The position numbers and the translations under genes were made by a program. Under the pieces are notes generated by a model. The model searched no databases. It saw only the letters and a program-made list of their open reading frames with translations, and was not told the DNA's origin. Of a DNA stretch of 17,727 nt, positions 6,668 through 13,137 are shown piece by piece (position 1 is the first letter of the stretch; the number at the start of each line of letters is the position of its first letter). Location: positions 1 to 17,727 of the forward strand of contig JAGXIG010000108.1 of NCBI GenBank assembly GCA_024635815.1, read 5' to 3'. This DNA comes from Salegentibacter sp. (GTDB taxonomy: Bacteria; Bacteroidota; Bacteroidia; Flavobacteriales; Flavobacteriaceae).

Positions 6668-7630
6668 TTATGCGTTTTTCGCTTTAAATTCCTTTAGTTT
6701 TTCGTTTAGCTTTGGTACTATTTCAAAAGCATCACCAACTACACCGTAGTCTGCAGCCTTAAAGAAAGGGGCTTCAGGGTCGTTGTTGATTACTACTTTG
6801 GTCTTGGCAGCGTTAATTCCCGCCAAATGCTGAATAGCTCCTGAAATTCCCACAGCGATATAAAGGTTAGAAGCTACAGGTTTTCCTGTTTGCCCTACGT
6901 GTTCGCTATGCGGTCTCCAGCCCATATCACTTACGGGTTTAGAACAAGCAGTTGCTGCACCAAGAATATCTGCCATTTCTTCAATCATTCCCCAGTTTTC
7001 GGGACCTTTAAGTCCACGACCACCGGAAACAATGATTTCAGCATCAGCAATGGTTACTTTGTCTTTGGCTTTATCTACAGATTCTACATTCACTGAAAAG
7101 TCACCATCTTTTAATTCAGGTGAAAAATCTTCGACTGTAGCATCACCCTGATTTTCTCTTAAACCGAATGCATTTTGAGACAATCCTACGATTTTCACAT
7201 CGGTAGTTATCTTGGTGAAATTAAAGGCTTTATTGGTAAAAGCGCTTCGTTTTACTGTAAAAGGATCGGTGCTTTCAGGAGCAGCCATTACGTTTGAAGC
7301 GTAACCGGCATTTAAGTGTACAGCTAAAAGTGGAGCTAAATACTTACTGTTGGCACTCTGGCTAACCACAACTATTTTACTTCCTTCTTTTTCTGCAGCC
7401 TGTTTCAAAGCATCAGCGTAAGCTTCAGCATTAAATTTGCTTAATTTATCATTCTGGATGTTCAGCACTTTGCTAACACCATATTGTCCAAGTTCAGAAG
7501 TATCGGTAGCGTTAAAACTAACCGCTACTACTTCATCGCCACCGGCTACTTCTTTTGCATAAGAAGCAACTTCAAAAGCAGCTTTTTTAAACTTGCCGTC
7601 TTCGGTTTCTGTATATACTAAAACTGACAT
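6668..7630 (-). CDS. etfA: Electron transfer flavoprotein subunit alpha
   Basis: 320 residues, normal for the family. It binds FAD and, with EtfB, carries electrons from acyl-CoA and related dehydrogenases to ETF-quinone oxidoreductase in the respiratory chain. The C-terminal FAD-binding half is textbook: VSGGRGLKGPENW (201-213), PVSDMGWRPHSEHVGQTGK (232-250), AVGISGAIQHLAG (259-271) and INNDPEAPFFKAADYGVVGD (281-300). The N-terminal half (1-190) is the adenine-nucleotide-hydrolase-like fold shared with EtfB. It is second in an etfB-etfA operon, unusually separated from etfB by 119 bases holding two hairpin repeats, and followed by a strong terminator. Presence of the canonical motifs points to the ordinary, not the NADH-bifurcating, type, though I cannot exclude the latter by eye. 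Confidence 0.96.
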   Translation of the reverse strand: MSVLVYTETEDGKFKKAAFEVASYAKEVAGGDEVVAVSFNATDTSELGQYGVSKVLNIQNDKLSKFNAEAYADALKQAAEKEGSKIVVVSQSANSKYLAPLLAVHLNAGYASNVMAAPESTDPFTVKRSAFTNKAFNFTKITTDVKIVGLSQNAFGLRENQGDATVEDFSPELKDGDFSVNVESVDKAKDKVTIADAEIIVSGGRGLKGPENWGMIEEMADILGAATACSKPVSDMGWRPHSEHVGQTGKPVASNLYIAVGISGAIQHLAGINAAKTKVVINNDPEAPFFKAADYGVVGDAFEIVPKLNEKLKEFKAKNA

Positions 7631-7647
7631 ATCTATATATTTTTGGT

Positions 7648-7692
7648 CATTTCCGCAGCCTGTGCTGAATTTATTTCAGTAAAGGCGGAAAT
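7648..7692. repeat. Intergenic hairpin repeat, copy 1, between etfB and etfA
   Basis: Outer arms ATTTCCGC (7649-7656) and GCGGAAAT (7685-7692) pair perfectly; the 28-base interior contains a nested hairpin CTGAA/TTCAG (7665-7669 and 7675-7679). The motif resembles the widespread ATTCCTGC...GCAGGAAT intergenic elements of Bacteroidota. It starts 18 bases upstream of the etfA start codon, on the transcribed side. Confidence 0.6.
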
Positions 7693-7704
7693 CTATTTTA
7701 TACT

Positions 7705-7740
7705 CATTTCCACATTTATTTCATTAAAGATGGAAATCTA
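7705..7740. repeat. Intergenic hairpin repeat, copy 2, between etfB and etfA
   Basis: Arms ATTTCCA (7706-7712) and TGGAAAT (7731-7737), ending ATCTA as copy 1 does, and the interior ATTTATTTCA is shared with copy 1. It is a shorter, diverged version of the neighbouring repeat; together they fill nearly all of the etfB-etfA gap. No T tract, so not a terminator. Confidence 0.55.
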
Positions 7741-7749
7741 ATTTCTAAT

Positions 7750-8496
7750 TTATATCGCTTTTGCTTCGTTATGAAGTAAATCTATCAATTCATCAAGATT
7801 TTCAGGATCAACCAGTTTTACATCTCCTTTTGGAGCCGGTTTTTCAAACTTCACAGCTTCGGTTTGAGTTGTAACTTCTTCCGGAGCTACCACATTTAAT
7901 GGTTTTTTACGTGCTTGCATAATTCCGCGCATATTCGGGATCTTAAGATCACTTTCTTCAACCAAACCTTTTTGGCCACCAATTACCAGTGGAAGGGAAG
8001 CGGTTAAAGTTTCCTTACCGCCATCTATTTCTCGAATAGCTGTGGCTTTATCGCCTTCAATTTCTAAACTGATACAGTTATTTACAAAATTAGCATCCAG
8101 AATTGCAGCAAGCATTCCCGGAACCATTCCGCCGTTATAATCTATAGATTCACGACCCGCAATAATAAGATCATATTCGCCTTCTTTGGCAACTTTGGCA
8201 AGTTGTTTGGCTACCTGAAAACCATCGGTTGCAGGAGTGTCTACTCTTATTGCATTATCGGCTCCAATAGCCAGGGCTTTTCTTAAAGTTGGTTCGGTTT
8301 GGGCGCCACCTACATTAACTACATCTACACTTGCGCCTTGTTTTTCTTTAAACCACATAGCACGGGTAAGTCCAAATTCATCATTCGGGTTTATTACAAA
8401 ATTCACTCCGCTGGTATCGAATTTCGAATCGCCGTCGGTGAAATTGATTTTTGAGGTAGTATCAGGAACGTGACTAATACATACTAATATTTTCAT
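7750..8496 (-). CDS. etfB: Electron transfer flavoprotein subunit beta
   Basis: 248 residues, usual length. It binds AMP and forms the heterodimer with EtfA. Seen: MKILVCISHVPDTT opening typical of the family; the nucleotide-binding segment LIIAGRESIDYNGGMVP at 110-126; and DLKIPNMRGIMQARKKPL at 183-200, which matches the ETF-beta signature region. The C-terminal arm (after about 205) is the one that wraps round EtfA. First gene of the etfBA operon, divergent from pdhB across 306 bases. A candidate -7, TAAATTTA on the minus strand at 8518-8511, has one mismatch and no matching -33, so the promoter is not settled; a palindrome lies further upstream at 8561-8574. Confidence 0.96.
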   Translation of the reverse strand: MKILVCISHVPDTTSKINFTDGDSKFDTSGVNFVINPNDEFGLTRAMWFKEKQGASVDVVNVGGAQTEPTLRKALAIGADNAIRVDTPATDGFQVAKQLAKVAKEGEYDLIIAGRESIDYNGGMVPGMLAAILDANFVNNCISLEIEGDKATAIREIDGGKETLTASLPLVIGGQKGLVEESDLKIPNMRGIMQARKKPLNVVAPEEVTTQTEAVKFEKPAPKGDVKLVDPENLDELIDLLHNEAKAI

Positions 8497-8560
8497 TATA
8501 GCGAGTTTTTTAAATTTATAACGATTTTGGACGAAGTTACATAATTTAATTCAGAAAATG

Positions 8561-8574
8561 CTATGCATGCATAG
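8561..8574. promoter_or_regulatory. Perfect palindrome, possible operator
   Basis: CTATGCATGCATAG is its own reverse complement over 14 bases and lies 65 bases upstream of the etfB start. A dimeric repressor site is possible. A palindrome of this length is expected roughly once by chance in a window of this size, so position is the only argument for function. Confidence 0.3.
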
Positions 8575-8761
8575 TAAAATTTATGTTTTTTAATTCCTCG
8601 AATTTTATTGAATTCCTAAATAAACCATAAATAATATAATTTATAAAGAGAAACCGTCTTTAAATTTACTTTTCTGTTAATCTTAAGGGTGGTTTTGCTA
8701 CCAATATATAGGTCTTAGAAATTTTTGTGGATTAATAGTGGGGAAAACTTCATTGAATTAC

Positions 8762-8769
8762 TATTTTTG
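8762..8769 (+). promoter_or_regulatory. pdhB promoter, -7 element TATTTTTG
   Basis: Full match to the Bacteroidota -7 consensus TAnnTTTG, 33 bases before the pdhB ATG. No good TTTG is found at the expected -33 distance; the nearest, in ATTTTTGTGG at 8724-8727, is about 34 bases away. Confidence 0.5.
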
Positions 8770-8802
8770 TGCTTTCAAGATATATAAATAGTATAGCATA
8801 TA

Positions 8803-9783
8803 ATGAAGACAATTCAATTTAGGGAAGCCGTTCAGCAAGCAATGAGCGAAGAGATGCGAAAGGACGAGTCTATTTATCTAATGGGCGAGGAAGTAGCAGA
8901 ATATAATGGTGCTTATAAAGCCTCTAAAGGTATGTTGGACGAATTTGGCCCTGATCGTGTGATAGATACCCCAATTGCAGAGCTTGGATTTTCAGGAATT
9001 GGAGTGGGTTCAGCAATGAATGGCAACCGGCCTATCATTGAATTTATGACCTTTAACTTCGCTTTAGTTGGAATTGACCAGATAATAAACAATGCGGCCA
9101 AAATGCGCCAAATGAGTGGTGGGCAATTCAATATTCCTATCGTTTTTAGAGGACCAACCGCTTCGGCAGGTCAATTGGGTGCAACGCACTCCCAGGCTTT
9201 TGAAAGCTGGTTTGCTAACTGCCCCGGTTTAAAAGTTATTGTACCATCTAATCCTTACGACGCTAAAGGATTACTTAAAGCTGCAATTCGTGATAACGAT
9301 CCCGTGATCTTTATGGAAAGCGAACAAATGTATGGCGATAAAGGTGAGGTGCCTGAAGATGAGTATGTTATTGAAATTGGTAAAGCCGAAATTAAAAGAG
9401 AGGGTAGCGATGTAACTATTGTTTCCTTCGGAAAAATTATAAAAGAAGCCTATAAGGCAGCTGAAAAACTGGCTGAAGATGATATTTCTTGCGAGATTAT
9501 AGATCTGAGAACAATTCGCCCAATGGATCACGAAACCATTCTCGAGTCGGTTAAGAAAACCAACCGTTTAGTGATTTTGGAAGAAGCCTGGCCTTTTGGA
9601 AATATTGCTACTGAAATTACTTACCAGGTACAGTCTAAAGCTTTCGATTATTTAGATGCCCCAATTATAAAAATAAATACGGCCGATACTCCGGCACCGT
9701 ATTCTCCTGTATTGCTTAAAGAATGGTTGCCAAACAGCGACGATGTTATTAAAGCGGTTAAGCAGGTAATGTATATTGACTAA
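8803..9783 (+). CDS. pdhB: Pyruvate dehydrogenase E1 component, beta subunit
   Basis: 326 residues, standard for alpha2beta2-type E1 beta. With E1 alpha it decarboxylates pyruvate on thiamine diphosphate and acetylates the E2 lipoyl group. Seen: MGEEVAEYNGAYKASKG at 27-43; DTPIAELGFSGIGVGSA at 55-71 with the ThDP-activating Glu60; EFMTFNFALVGIDQIINNAAK at 80-100; RGPTASAGQLGATHSQ at 116-131 with the active-site His129; and the transketolase C-terminal domain from about 190 (VSFG, DLRTIRPMD, EEAWPFGNIATEI). Branched-chain 2-oxoacid E1 beta is similar, but the match to PDH type is closer. No E1 alpha, E2 or E3 gene is adjacent, so the complex is encoded at dispersed loci. It ends at a terminator at 9899-9936. 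Confidence 0.93.
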   Translation: MKTIQFREAVQQAMSEEMRKDESIYLMGEEVAEYNGAYKASKGMLDEFGPDRVIDTPIAELGFSGIGVGSAMNGNRPIIEFMTFNFALVGIDQIINNAAKMRQMSGGQFNIPIVFRGPTASAGQLGATHSQAFESWFANCPGLKVIVPSNPYDAKGLLKAAIRDNDPVIFMESEQMYGDKGEVPEDEYVIEIGKAEIKREGSDVTIVSFGKIIKEAYKAAEKLAEDDISCEIIDLRTIRPMDHETILESVKKTNRLVILEEAWPFGNIATEITYQVQSKAFDYLDAPIIKINTADTPAPYSPVLLKEWLPNSDDVIKAVKQVMYID

Positions 9784-9788
9784 AGGAA

Positions 9789-9803
9789 CCAGCATGACGC
9801 TGG
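9789..9803 (+). other. Short stem-loop after pdhB
   Basis: CCAGC-ATGAC-GCTGG, a 5-bp perfect stem beginning five bases after the pdhB stop. No T tract follows. It could be a remnant of an intergenic repeat (the string GCATGACG recalls those elements); significance is low. Confidence 0.3.
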
Positions 9804-9890
9804 ACGCAAAAATTAGCAATAAACAGTCAATTAAGTATGTGAGTAATTCCCGTTATGGGGCTAAACTTATAAATAGATAAAAAATCCTTA

Positions 9891-9898
9891 TAAATTTG
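9891..9898 (+). promoter_or_regulatory. Candidate promoter of the DUF5686 gene, -7 element TAAATTTG
   Basis: Full match to TAnnTTTG, identical to the egtB candidate. It ends exactly where the pdhB terminator stem begins (9899), so the predicted transcription start lies inside the left arm or loop of the terminator. No clear -33 TTTG is seen about 19 bases upstream. Confidence 0.45.
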
Positions 9899-9936
9899 AA
9901 ACTTCATCGGATGCGTATTCGATGAAGTTTTTTTTT
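9899..9936 (+). terminator. Intrinsic terminator of pdhB
   Basis: Perfect 11-bp stem AAACTTCATCG / CGATGAAGTTT (9899-9909 and 9920-9930), 10-base loop, and a run of nine T (9928-9936). The next gene's ATG follows only seven bases later at 9943. Confidence 0.88.
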
Positions 9937-9942
9937 GCCCCT

Positions 9943-12441
9943 ATGATTAATAAATCTGTCTATTTTACGGTTTTTTTTCTGCTGATTTGTGCTATGGGAA
10001 TAGCACAAACCAAAGTTGGCGGCGTGGTAAAAGACCAAAATGGGCAGCTGCTTTCTTTTGTCAATGTGATTTTTAATAATTCTTCCGAAGGAACAACTTC
10101 CGGCGAAGACGGGAAATTCTATTTGCAAAGTGAGAATACCCATATCGAACTCAAAATTTCTTCTGTGGGTTATAAGACTGAAATAATTCCACTTCAGCAA
10201 AAAATAAGTCTTGATCTGGAAATTGTTTTAGATGAAGAAACTTCAAATTTAGACGAAGTTCGAATTCTTGGGGGAAAAACTTCAAAAAAGAATAACCCGG
10301 CGCTGGATATTCTCAGGAAAATATGGGAGAATAAACGCAGCAATGGTGTTTCAGCTTTTAAACAATACGAATATAGAAAATACGAAAAGCTGGAATTTGA
10401 TCTGGATGGAATTGATAGTTCGGTAGTGAAAAATCCCGTTTTTAGCGGAATGGAGTTCATTTTTGATTATGCTGATACCAATAGGATTTCGGGAAAAACA
10501 TATCTCCCGGTTTTTATTAACGAGTCGGTTTCCATTGTTTATGGGGATAATATTGAAAATGAAAAACGGGAAGATCTTCTCGGAAATAAAAACTCCGGTT
10601 TTGAACAGAACCAGAATTTAATTGCGGCGGTTAAAGATGTTTACGACGAGTATAATGTATATAACAACTACATCAAGGTTTTTGATAAGAGTTTTGTGAG
10701 TCCGCTTTCAACTACCGGAATCAATAATTACAATTATATTTTAAGCGATAGTGCTTATGTAGATCAAAAATGGTGTTATAATATTATCTATTATCCCCGT
10801 CGGGAAAACGAACTCACATTCCAGGGAGATTTTTGGGTAAACGACACGACCTGGGCGGTAAAGAAAATCAATCTTGAAGCCTCCCGTAATGCCAATATAA
10901 ATTGGGTAAGAGAACTATATATTGAACAGGAATTTGAAGTACTTAATGATTCGATTTTCTTGATTTCTAAAGATTATTTTCAGGCTAATTTCTCTTTGGA
11001 TAAAAAAGAAAGTTCTAAAGGTGTTTACGCGAAACGCACCCGGATTTTTGGCGAATATCAATTCAACTTAAAAAAGGGCGAAGATTTTTACGATAAGCGT
11101 CCCTATAATTTTAACGAAGATATTTATAAACGCGATACGGAATTTTGGGAAGAAAACCGGTTGGAAAAATTAAATAGGGAAGAGGAAGATATTTATGTGA
11201 TGTTGGACAGCCTAACAAAGGTTCCAGCGTTTAAAAGAATTTACGATCTCGCAACCATTGCAGAATCGGGTTATGTAGAATTCAACGGCTGGGATTTTGG
11301 CCCGGTTTTTACATTGTTTGATTATAATCAGATAGAAGGATTTAGAACTCGAGTGGGTGGAAGAACTTATTTTGGCCAGCACGATCCCTGGAGAATAGAG
11401 GGTTATTTGGCTTACGGCTTTACAGATGATATGTTTAAATATGGGATTTCAGGAAAATGGCTTGTAGATGCCCGTTCCCGCTTGATAATTTCTGCGGGAA
11501 AAAGAAGGGATATAGAACAATTAGGCGCGAGTTTAACAACAAATACTACCGATGTTCTGGGGCGTAGTTTGGCTTCATCTGGCTTGGTAAGCGTGGGCGA
11601 CAATAATAAATTGAGCAATATAGATTTAAGTACCTTTAATCTTGAAATTGAGCCCTGGTATAATTTTAATGTTCGATTCGGCGCTACTTACCGTAAGCTA
11701 AGTTCGGCTTCTCCTGCTTTTAGCTTAGATTATTATACTAATGAGACTCAAACCGAAACTGTTTCAGAAATTAAACAAACCGAAATATCTACCACTTTCA
11801 CTTTTACGCCCGGAAGGCAAACTTCAGGTTTTGGTGTAGAAAGAAATGTGGTAAACGAAGAAGAATTTCCAACTTTCTTCCTTAATTATTCTCTTGGTCT
11901 TAAAGATGTTCTAAATAGCGATTTCGACTATAAAAGGCTGCAGTTTTTTTACGATCAGCCGCTTAGAATTGGCGGATTTGGCAGCGCAAATGCAAGTCTG
12001 GAAGCGGGAAAGACTTTTGGCGCAGTACCCCTGGGACTTTTAAATGTGGTGCCGGGAAATCAAACATATTTCGCGATGTATAATTCGTTTCCGGTGCTTA
12101 ATTTCTATGAATTTGTGACCGATACTTATGTGTCAGCCCATTTTAATCATAATTTCAATGGCAGGTTATTTGCGAGGATTCCGCTGCTGCGTGATTTAAA
12201 TTTACGTGAACTGGTAGGAGTTCGTGGAGTATGGGGTGAGATCTCAGAAGAAAATAAAGCGCTAAATGCCTCAGGAATAGCATTGAGAGCTCCGGACAGG
12301 GAACCATACTATGAGTATAGTATAGGGGTAGGAAACATTTTAAAATTTTTGAGTCTTGAAGCTCATTTTAGAGGAAATTACTTCGAAATTCCTGAATCAC
12401 GAAATTTTGCAATAACCGCTTCCTTCGGTTTTCACTTCTAA
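9943..12441 (+). CDS. DUF5686 outer-membrane protein with carboxypeptidase-like regulatory domain
   Basis: 832 residues from ATG 9943. An in-frame ATG at 9922 lies in the terminator stem and would put MKFFFAP ahead of the signal peptide, so I reject it. Signal peptide MINKSVYFTVFFLLICAMGIA, cut before QTK. Residues about 24-98 are a carboxypeptidase-D-like regulatory (beta-sandwich) domain: VGGVVKDQNGQLLSFVNV, GTTSGEDGKFYL, SSVGYKT, DLEIVLDE. The rest matches my memory of DUF5686, an outer-membrane family ending in a beta-barrel; the last residues ITASFGFHF end in the aromatic residue typical of barrel proteins. Without a plug domain or TonB box it is not a classical TonB-dependent receptor. 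Substrate and function unknown. It is followed 64 bases later by the soluble pyrophosphatase, which has its own promoter. Confidence 0.85.
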   Translation: MINKSVYFTVFFLLICAMGIAQTKVGGVVKDQNGQLLSFVNVIFNNSSEGTTSGEDGKFYLQSENTHIELKISSVGYKTEIIPLQQKISLDLEIVLDEETSNLDEVRILGGKTSKKNNPALDILRKIWENKRSNGVSAFKQYEYRKYEKLEFDLDGIDSSVVKNPVFSGMEFIFDYADTNRISGKTYLPVFINESVSIVYGDNIENEKREDLLGNKNSGFEQNQNLIAAVKDVYDEYNVYNNYIKVFDKSFVSPLSTTGINNYNYILSDSAYVDQKWCYNIIYYPRRENELTFQGDFWVNDTTWAVKKINLEASRNANINWVRELYIEQEFEVLNDSIFLISKDYFQANFSLDKKESSKGVYAKRTRIFGEYQFNLKKGEDFYDKRPYNFNEDIYKRDTEFWEENRLEKLNREEEDIYVMLDSLTKVPAFKRIYDLATIAESGYVEFNGWDFGPVFTLFDYNQIEGFRTRVGGRTYFGQHDPWRIEGYLAYGFTDDMFKYGISGKWLVDARSRLIISAGKRRDIEQLGASLTTNTTDVLGRSLASSGLVSVGDNNKLSNIDLSTFNLEIEPWYNFNVRFGATYRKLSSASPAFSLDYYTNETQTETVSEIKQTEISTTFTFTPGRQTSGFGVERNVVNEEEFPTFFLNYSLGLKDVLNSDFDYKRLQFFYDQPLRIGGFGSANASLEAGKTFGAVPLGLLNVVPGNQTYFAMYNSFPVLNFYEFVTDTYVSAHFNHNFNGRLFARIPLLRDLNLRELVGVRGVWGEISEENKALNASGIALRAPDREPYYEYSIGVGNILKFLSLEAHFRGNYFEIPESRNFAITASFGFHF

Positions 12442-12466
12442 GGACTGATTTAATATTGATTTTCAC

Positions 12467-12474
12467 TATATTTG
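12467..12474 (+). promoter_or_regulatory. ppa promoter, -7 element TATATTTG
   Basis: Full match to TAnnTTTG, 30 bases before the ppa ATG and 25 bases after the previous stop codon. At 19 bases upstream the sequence is ACTG, a weak -33. Confidence 0.55.
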
Positions 12475-12504
12475 CTGCCCTTAAATGAGAAAAAAGAAAG
12501 AGAA

Positions 12505-13023
12505 ATGTCAGAAAGTTTTGATGTATTAATTGAGATCCCAAAGGGGAGTAGAAATAAATATGAATACGATTTTGAATTAAAGAAAGTCCGTTACGACAGG
12601 ATGATCTTTTCTTCGATGATGTATCCCGCAGATTACGGATTTATTCCGAATACCCTTGCATTAGACAGCGATCCGCTGGATGTTTTGGTTTTGGTAAGTG
12701 AACCAACTTTCCCGGGTGTTGTGATGGAAGTGAAGCCAATTGGGGTTTTCCATATGGCCGATGAGAAAGGACCAGATGAGAAAATTATTTGTGTACCGGT
12801 TTCAGATCCTATTTGGAACAGATTGAACGATTTGAATGAATTAAATGGCCATATGCTTAAAGAAATCGAACATTTCTTTAAAGTTTATAAAGATCTTGAG
12901 AAGAAAAAAGTAGATGTTGGCGGCTGGGGCGATGCTAAGGAAGCCCGCAAGATTATCCAGGATTGCGTAGAACGCTATGAGAATTATGATGGGGATAAAA
13001 ACCGTTTTGGAATTCTTCCATAA
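12505..13023 (+). CDS. ppa: Soluble inorganic pyrophosphatase, family I
   Basis: 172 residues from ATG 12505; a longer reading from TTG 12472 would overlap the -7 element and lacks homology-like sequence, so it is rejected. Hydrolyses PPi to two phosphates in the cytosol with Mg2+, pulling biosynthetic reactions forward. Seen: IEIPKGSRNKYEYD (9-22) with the conserved Glu/Lys/Arg/Tyr positions, MMYPADYGFIPNT (38-50), and the signature DSDPLDVLVL (54-63) with the metal-binding aspartates 54, 56 and 59. The C-terminal half is typical, with VPVSDP and a KDLEKKKVDVGGWG segment. Followed by a strong terminator and then by the gene for a membrane pyrophosphatase. Confidence 0.95.
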   Translation: MSESFDVLIEIPKGSRNKYEYDFELKKVRYDRMIFSSMMYPADYGFIPNTLALDSDPLDVLVLVSEPTFPGVVMEVKPIGVFHMADEKGPDEKIICVPVSDPIWNRLNDLNELNGHMLKEIEHFFKVYKDLEKKKVDVGGWGDAKEARKIIQDCVERYENYDGDKNRFGILP

Positions 13024-13050
13024 TTTAAATCACATTTTTTTTGATATTTT

Positions 13051-13084
13051 AAAAGCAATAACCTTAAAAAGTTATTGCTTTTTT
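13051..13084 (+). terminator. Intrinsic terminator of ppa
   Basis: Perfect 12-bp stem AAAAGCAATAAC / GTTATTGCTTTT (13051-13062 and 13071-13082), 8-base loop, six T at the end. It separates ppa from the membrane pyrophosphatase gene, which starts 53 bases later. Confidence 0.88.
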
Positions 13085-13137
13085 AATTATCATTGATTTA
13101 CTACATTAGCCATATTAACTAAAGCTTAACAATTAAT

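Larger units (their letters stand above)
8497..8802. other. Divergent etfB/pdhB intergenic region
   Basis: 306 AT-rich bases between two divergently transcribed metabolic genes. Contents I can support: a perfect 14-bp palindrome (8561-8574), a good pdhB -7 element (8762-8769) and weak one-mismatch -7 candidates for etfB (8511-8518 and 8532-8539). No open frame, RNA gene or terminator is recognisable in the rest. Confidence 0.6.

Noticed and set aside
7648..7740. CRISPR array reading of the two repeats
   Set aside because: Only two diverged copies, with self-complementary arms and no constant-length spacers; they are hairpin intergenic repeats.
8803..9783. Transketolase or branched-chain dehydrogenase E1 beta as identity of the pdhB gene
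   Set aside because: Length and the EVAEYNGAYK and GPTASAGQLGATHSQ segments fit pyruvate dehydrogenase E1 beta better, though substrate is not proven by sequence alone.
9922..9942. ATG start for the DUF5686 gene at 9922
   Set aside because: It lies in the right arm of the pdhB terminator and its poly-Phe comes from the T tract; ATG 9943 gives a clean signal peptide.
12472..12504. TTG start for ppa
   Set aside because: It overlaps the -7 element, and the extra residues do not resemble family I pyrophosphatases.
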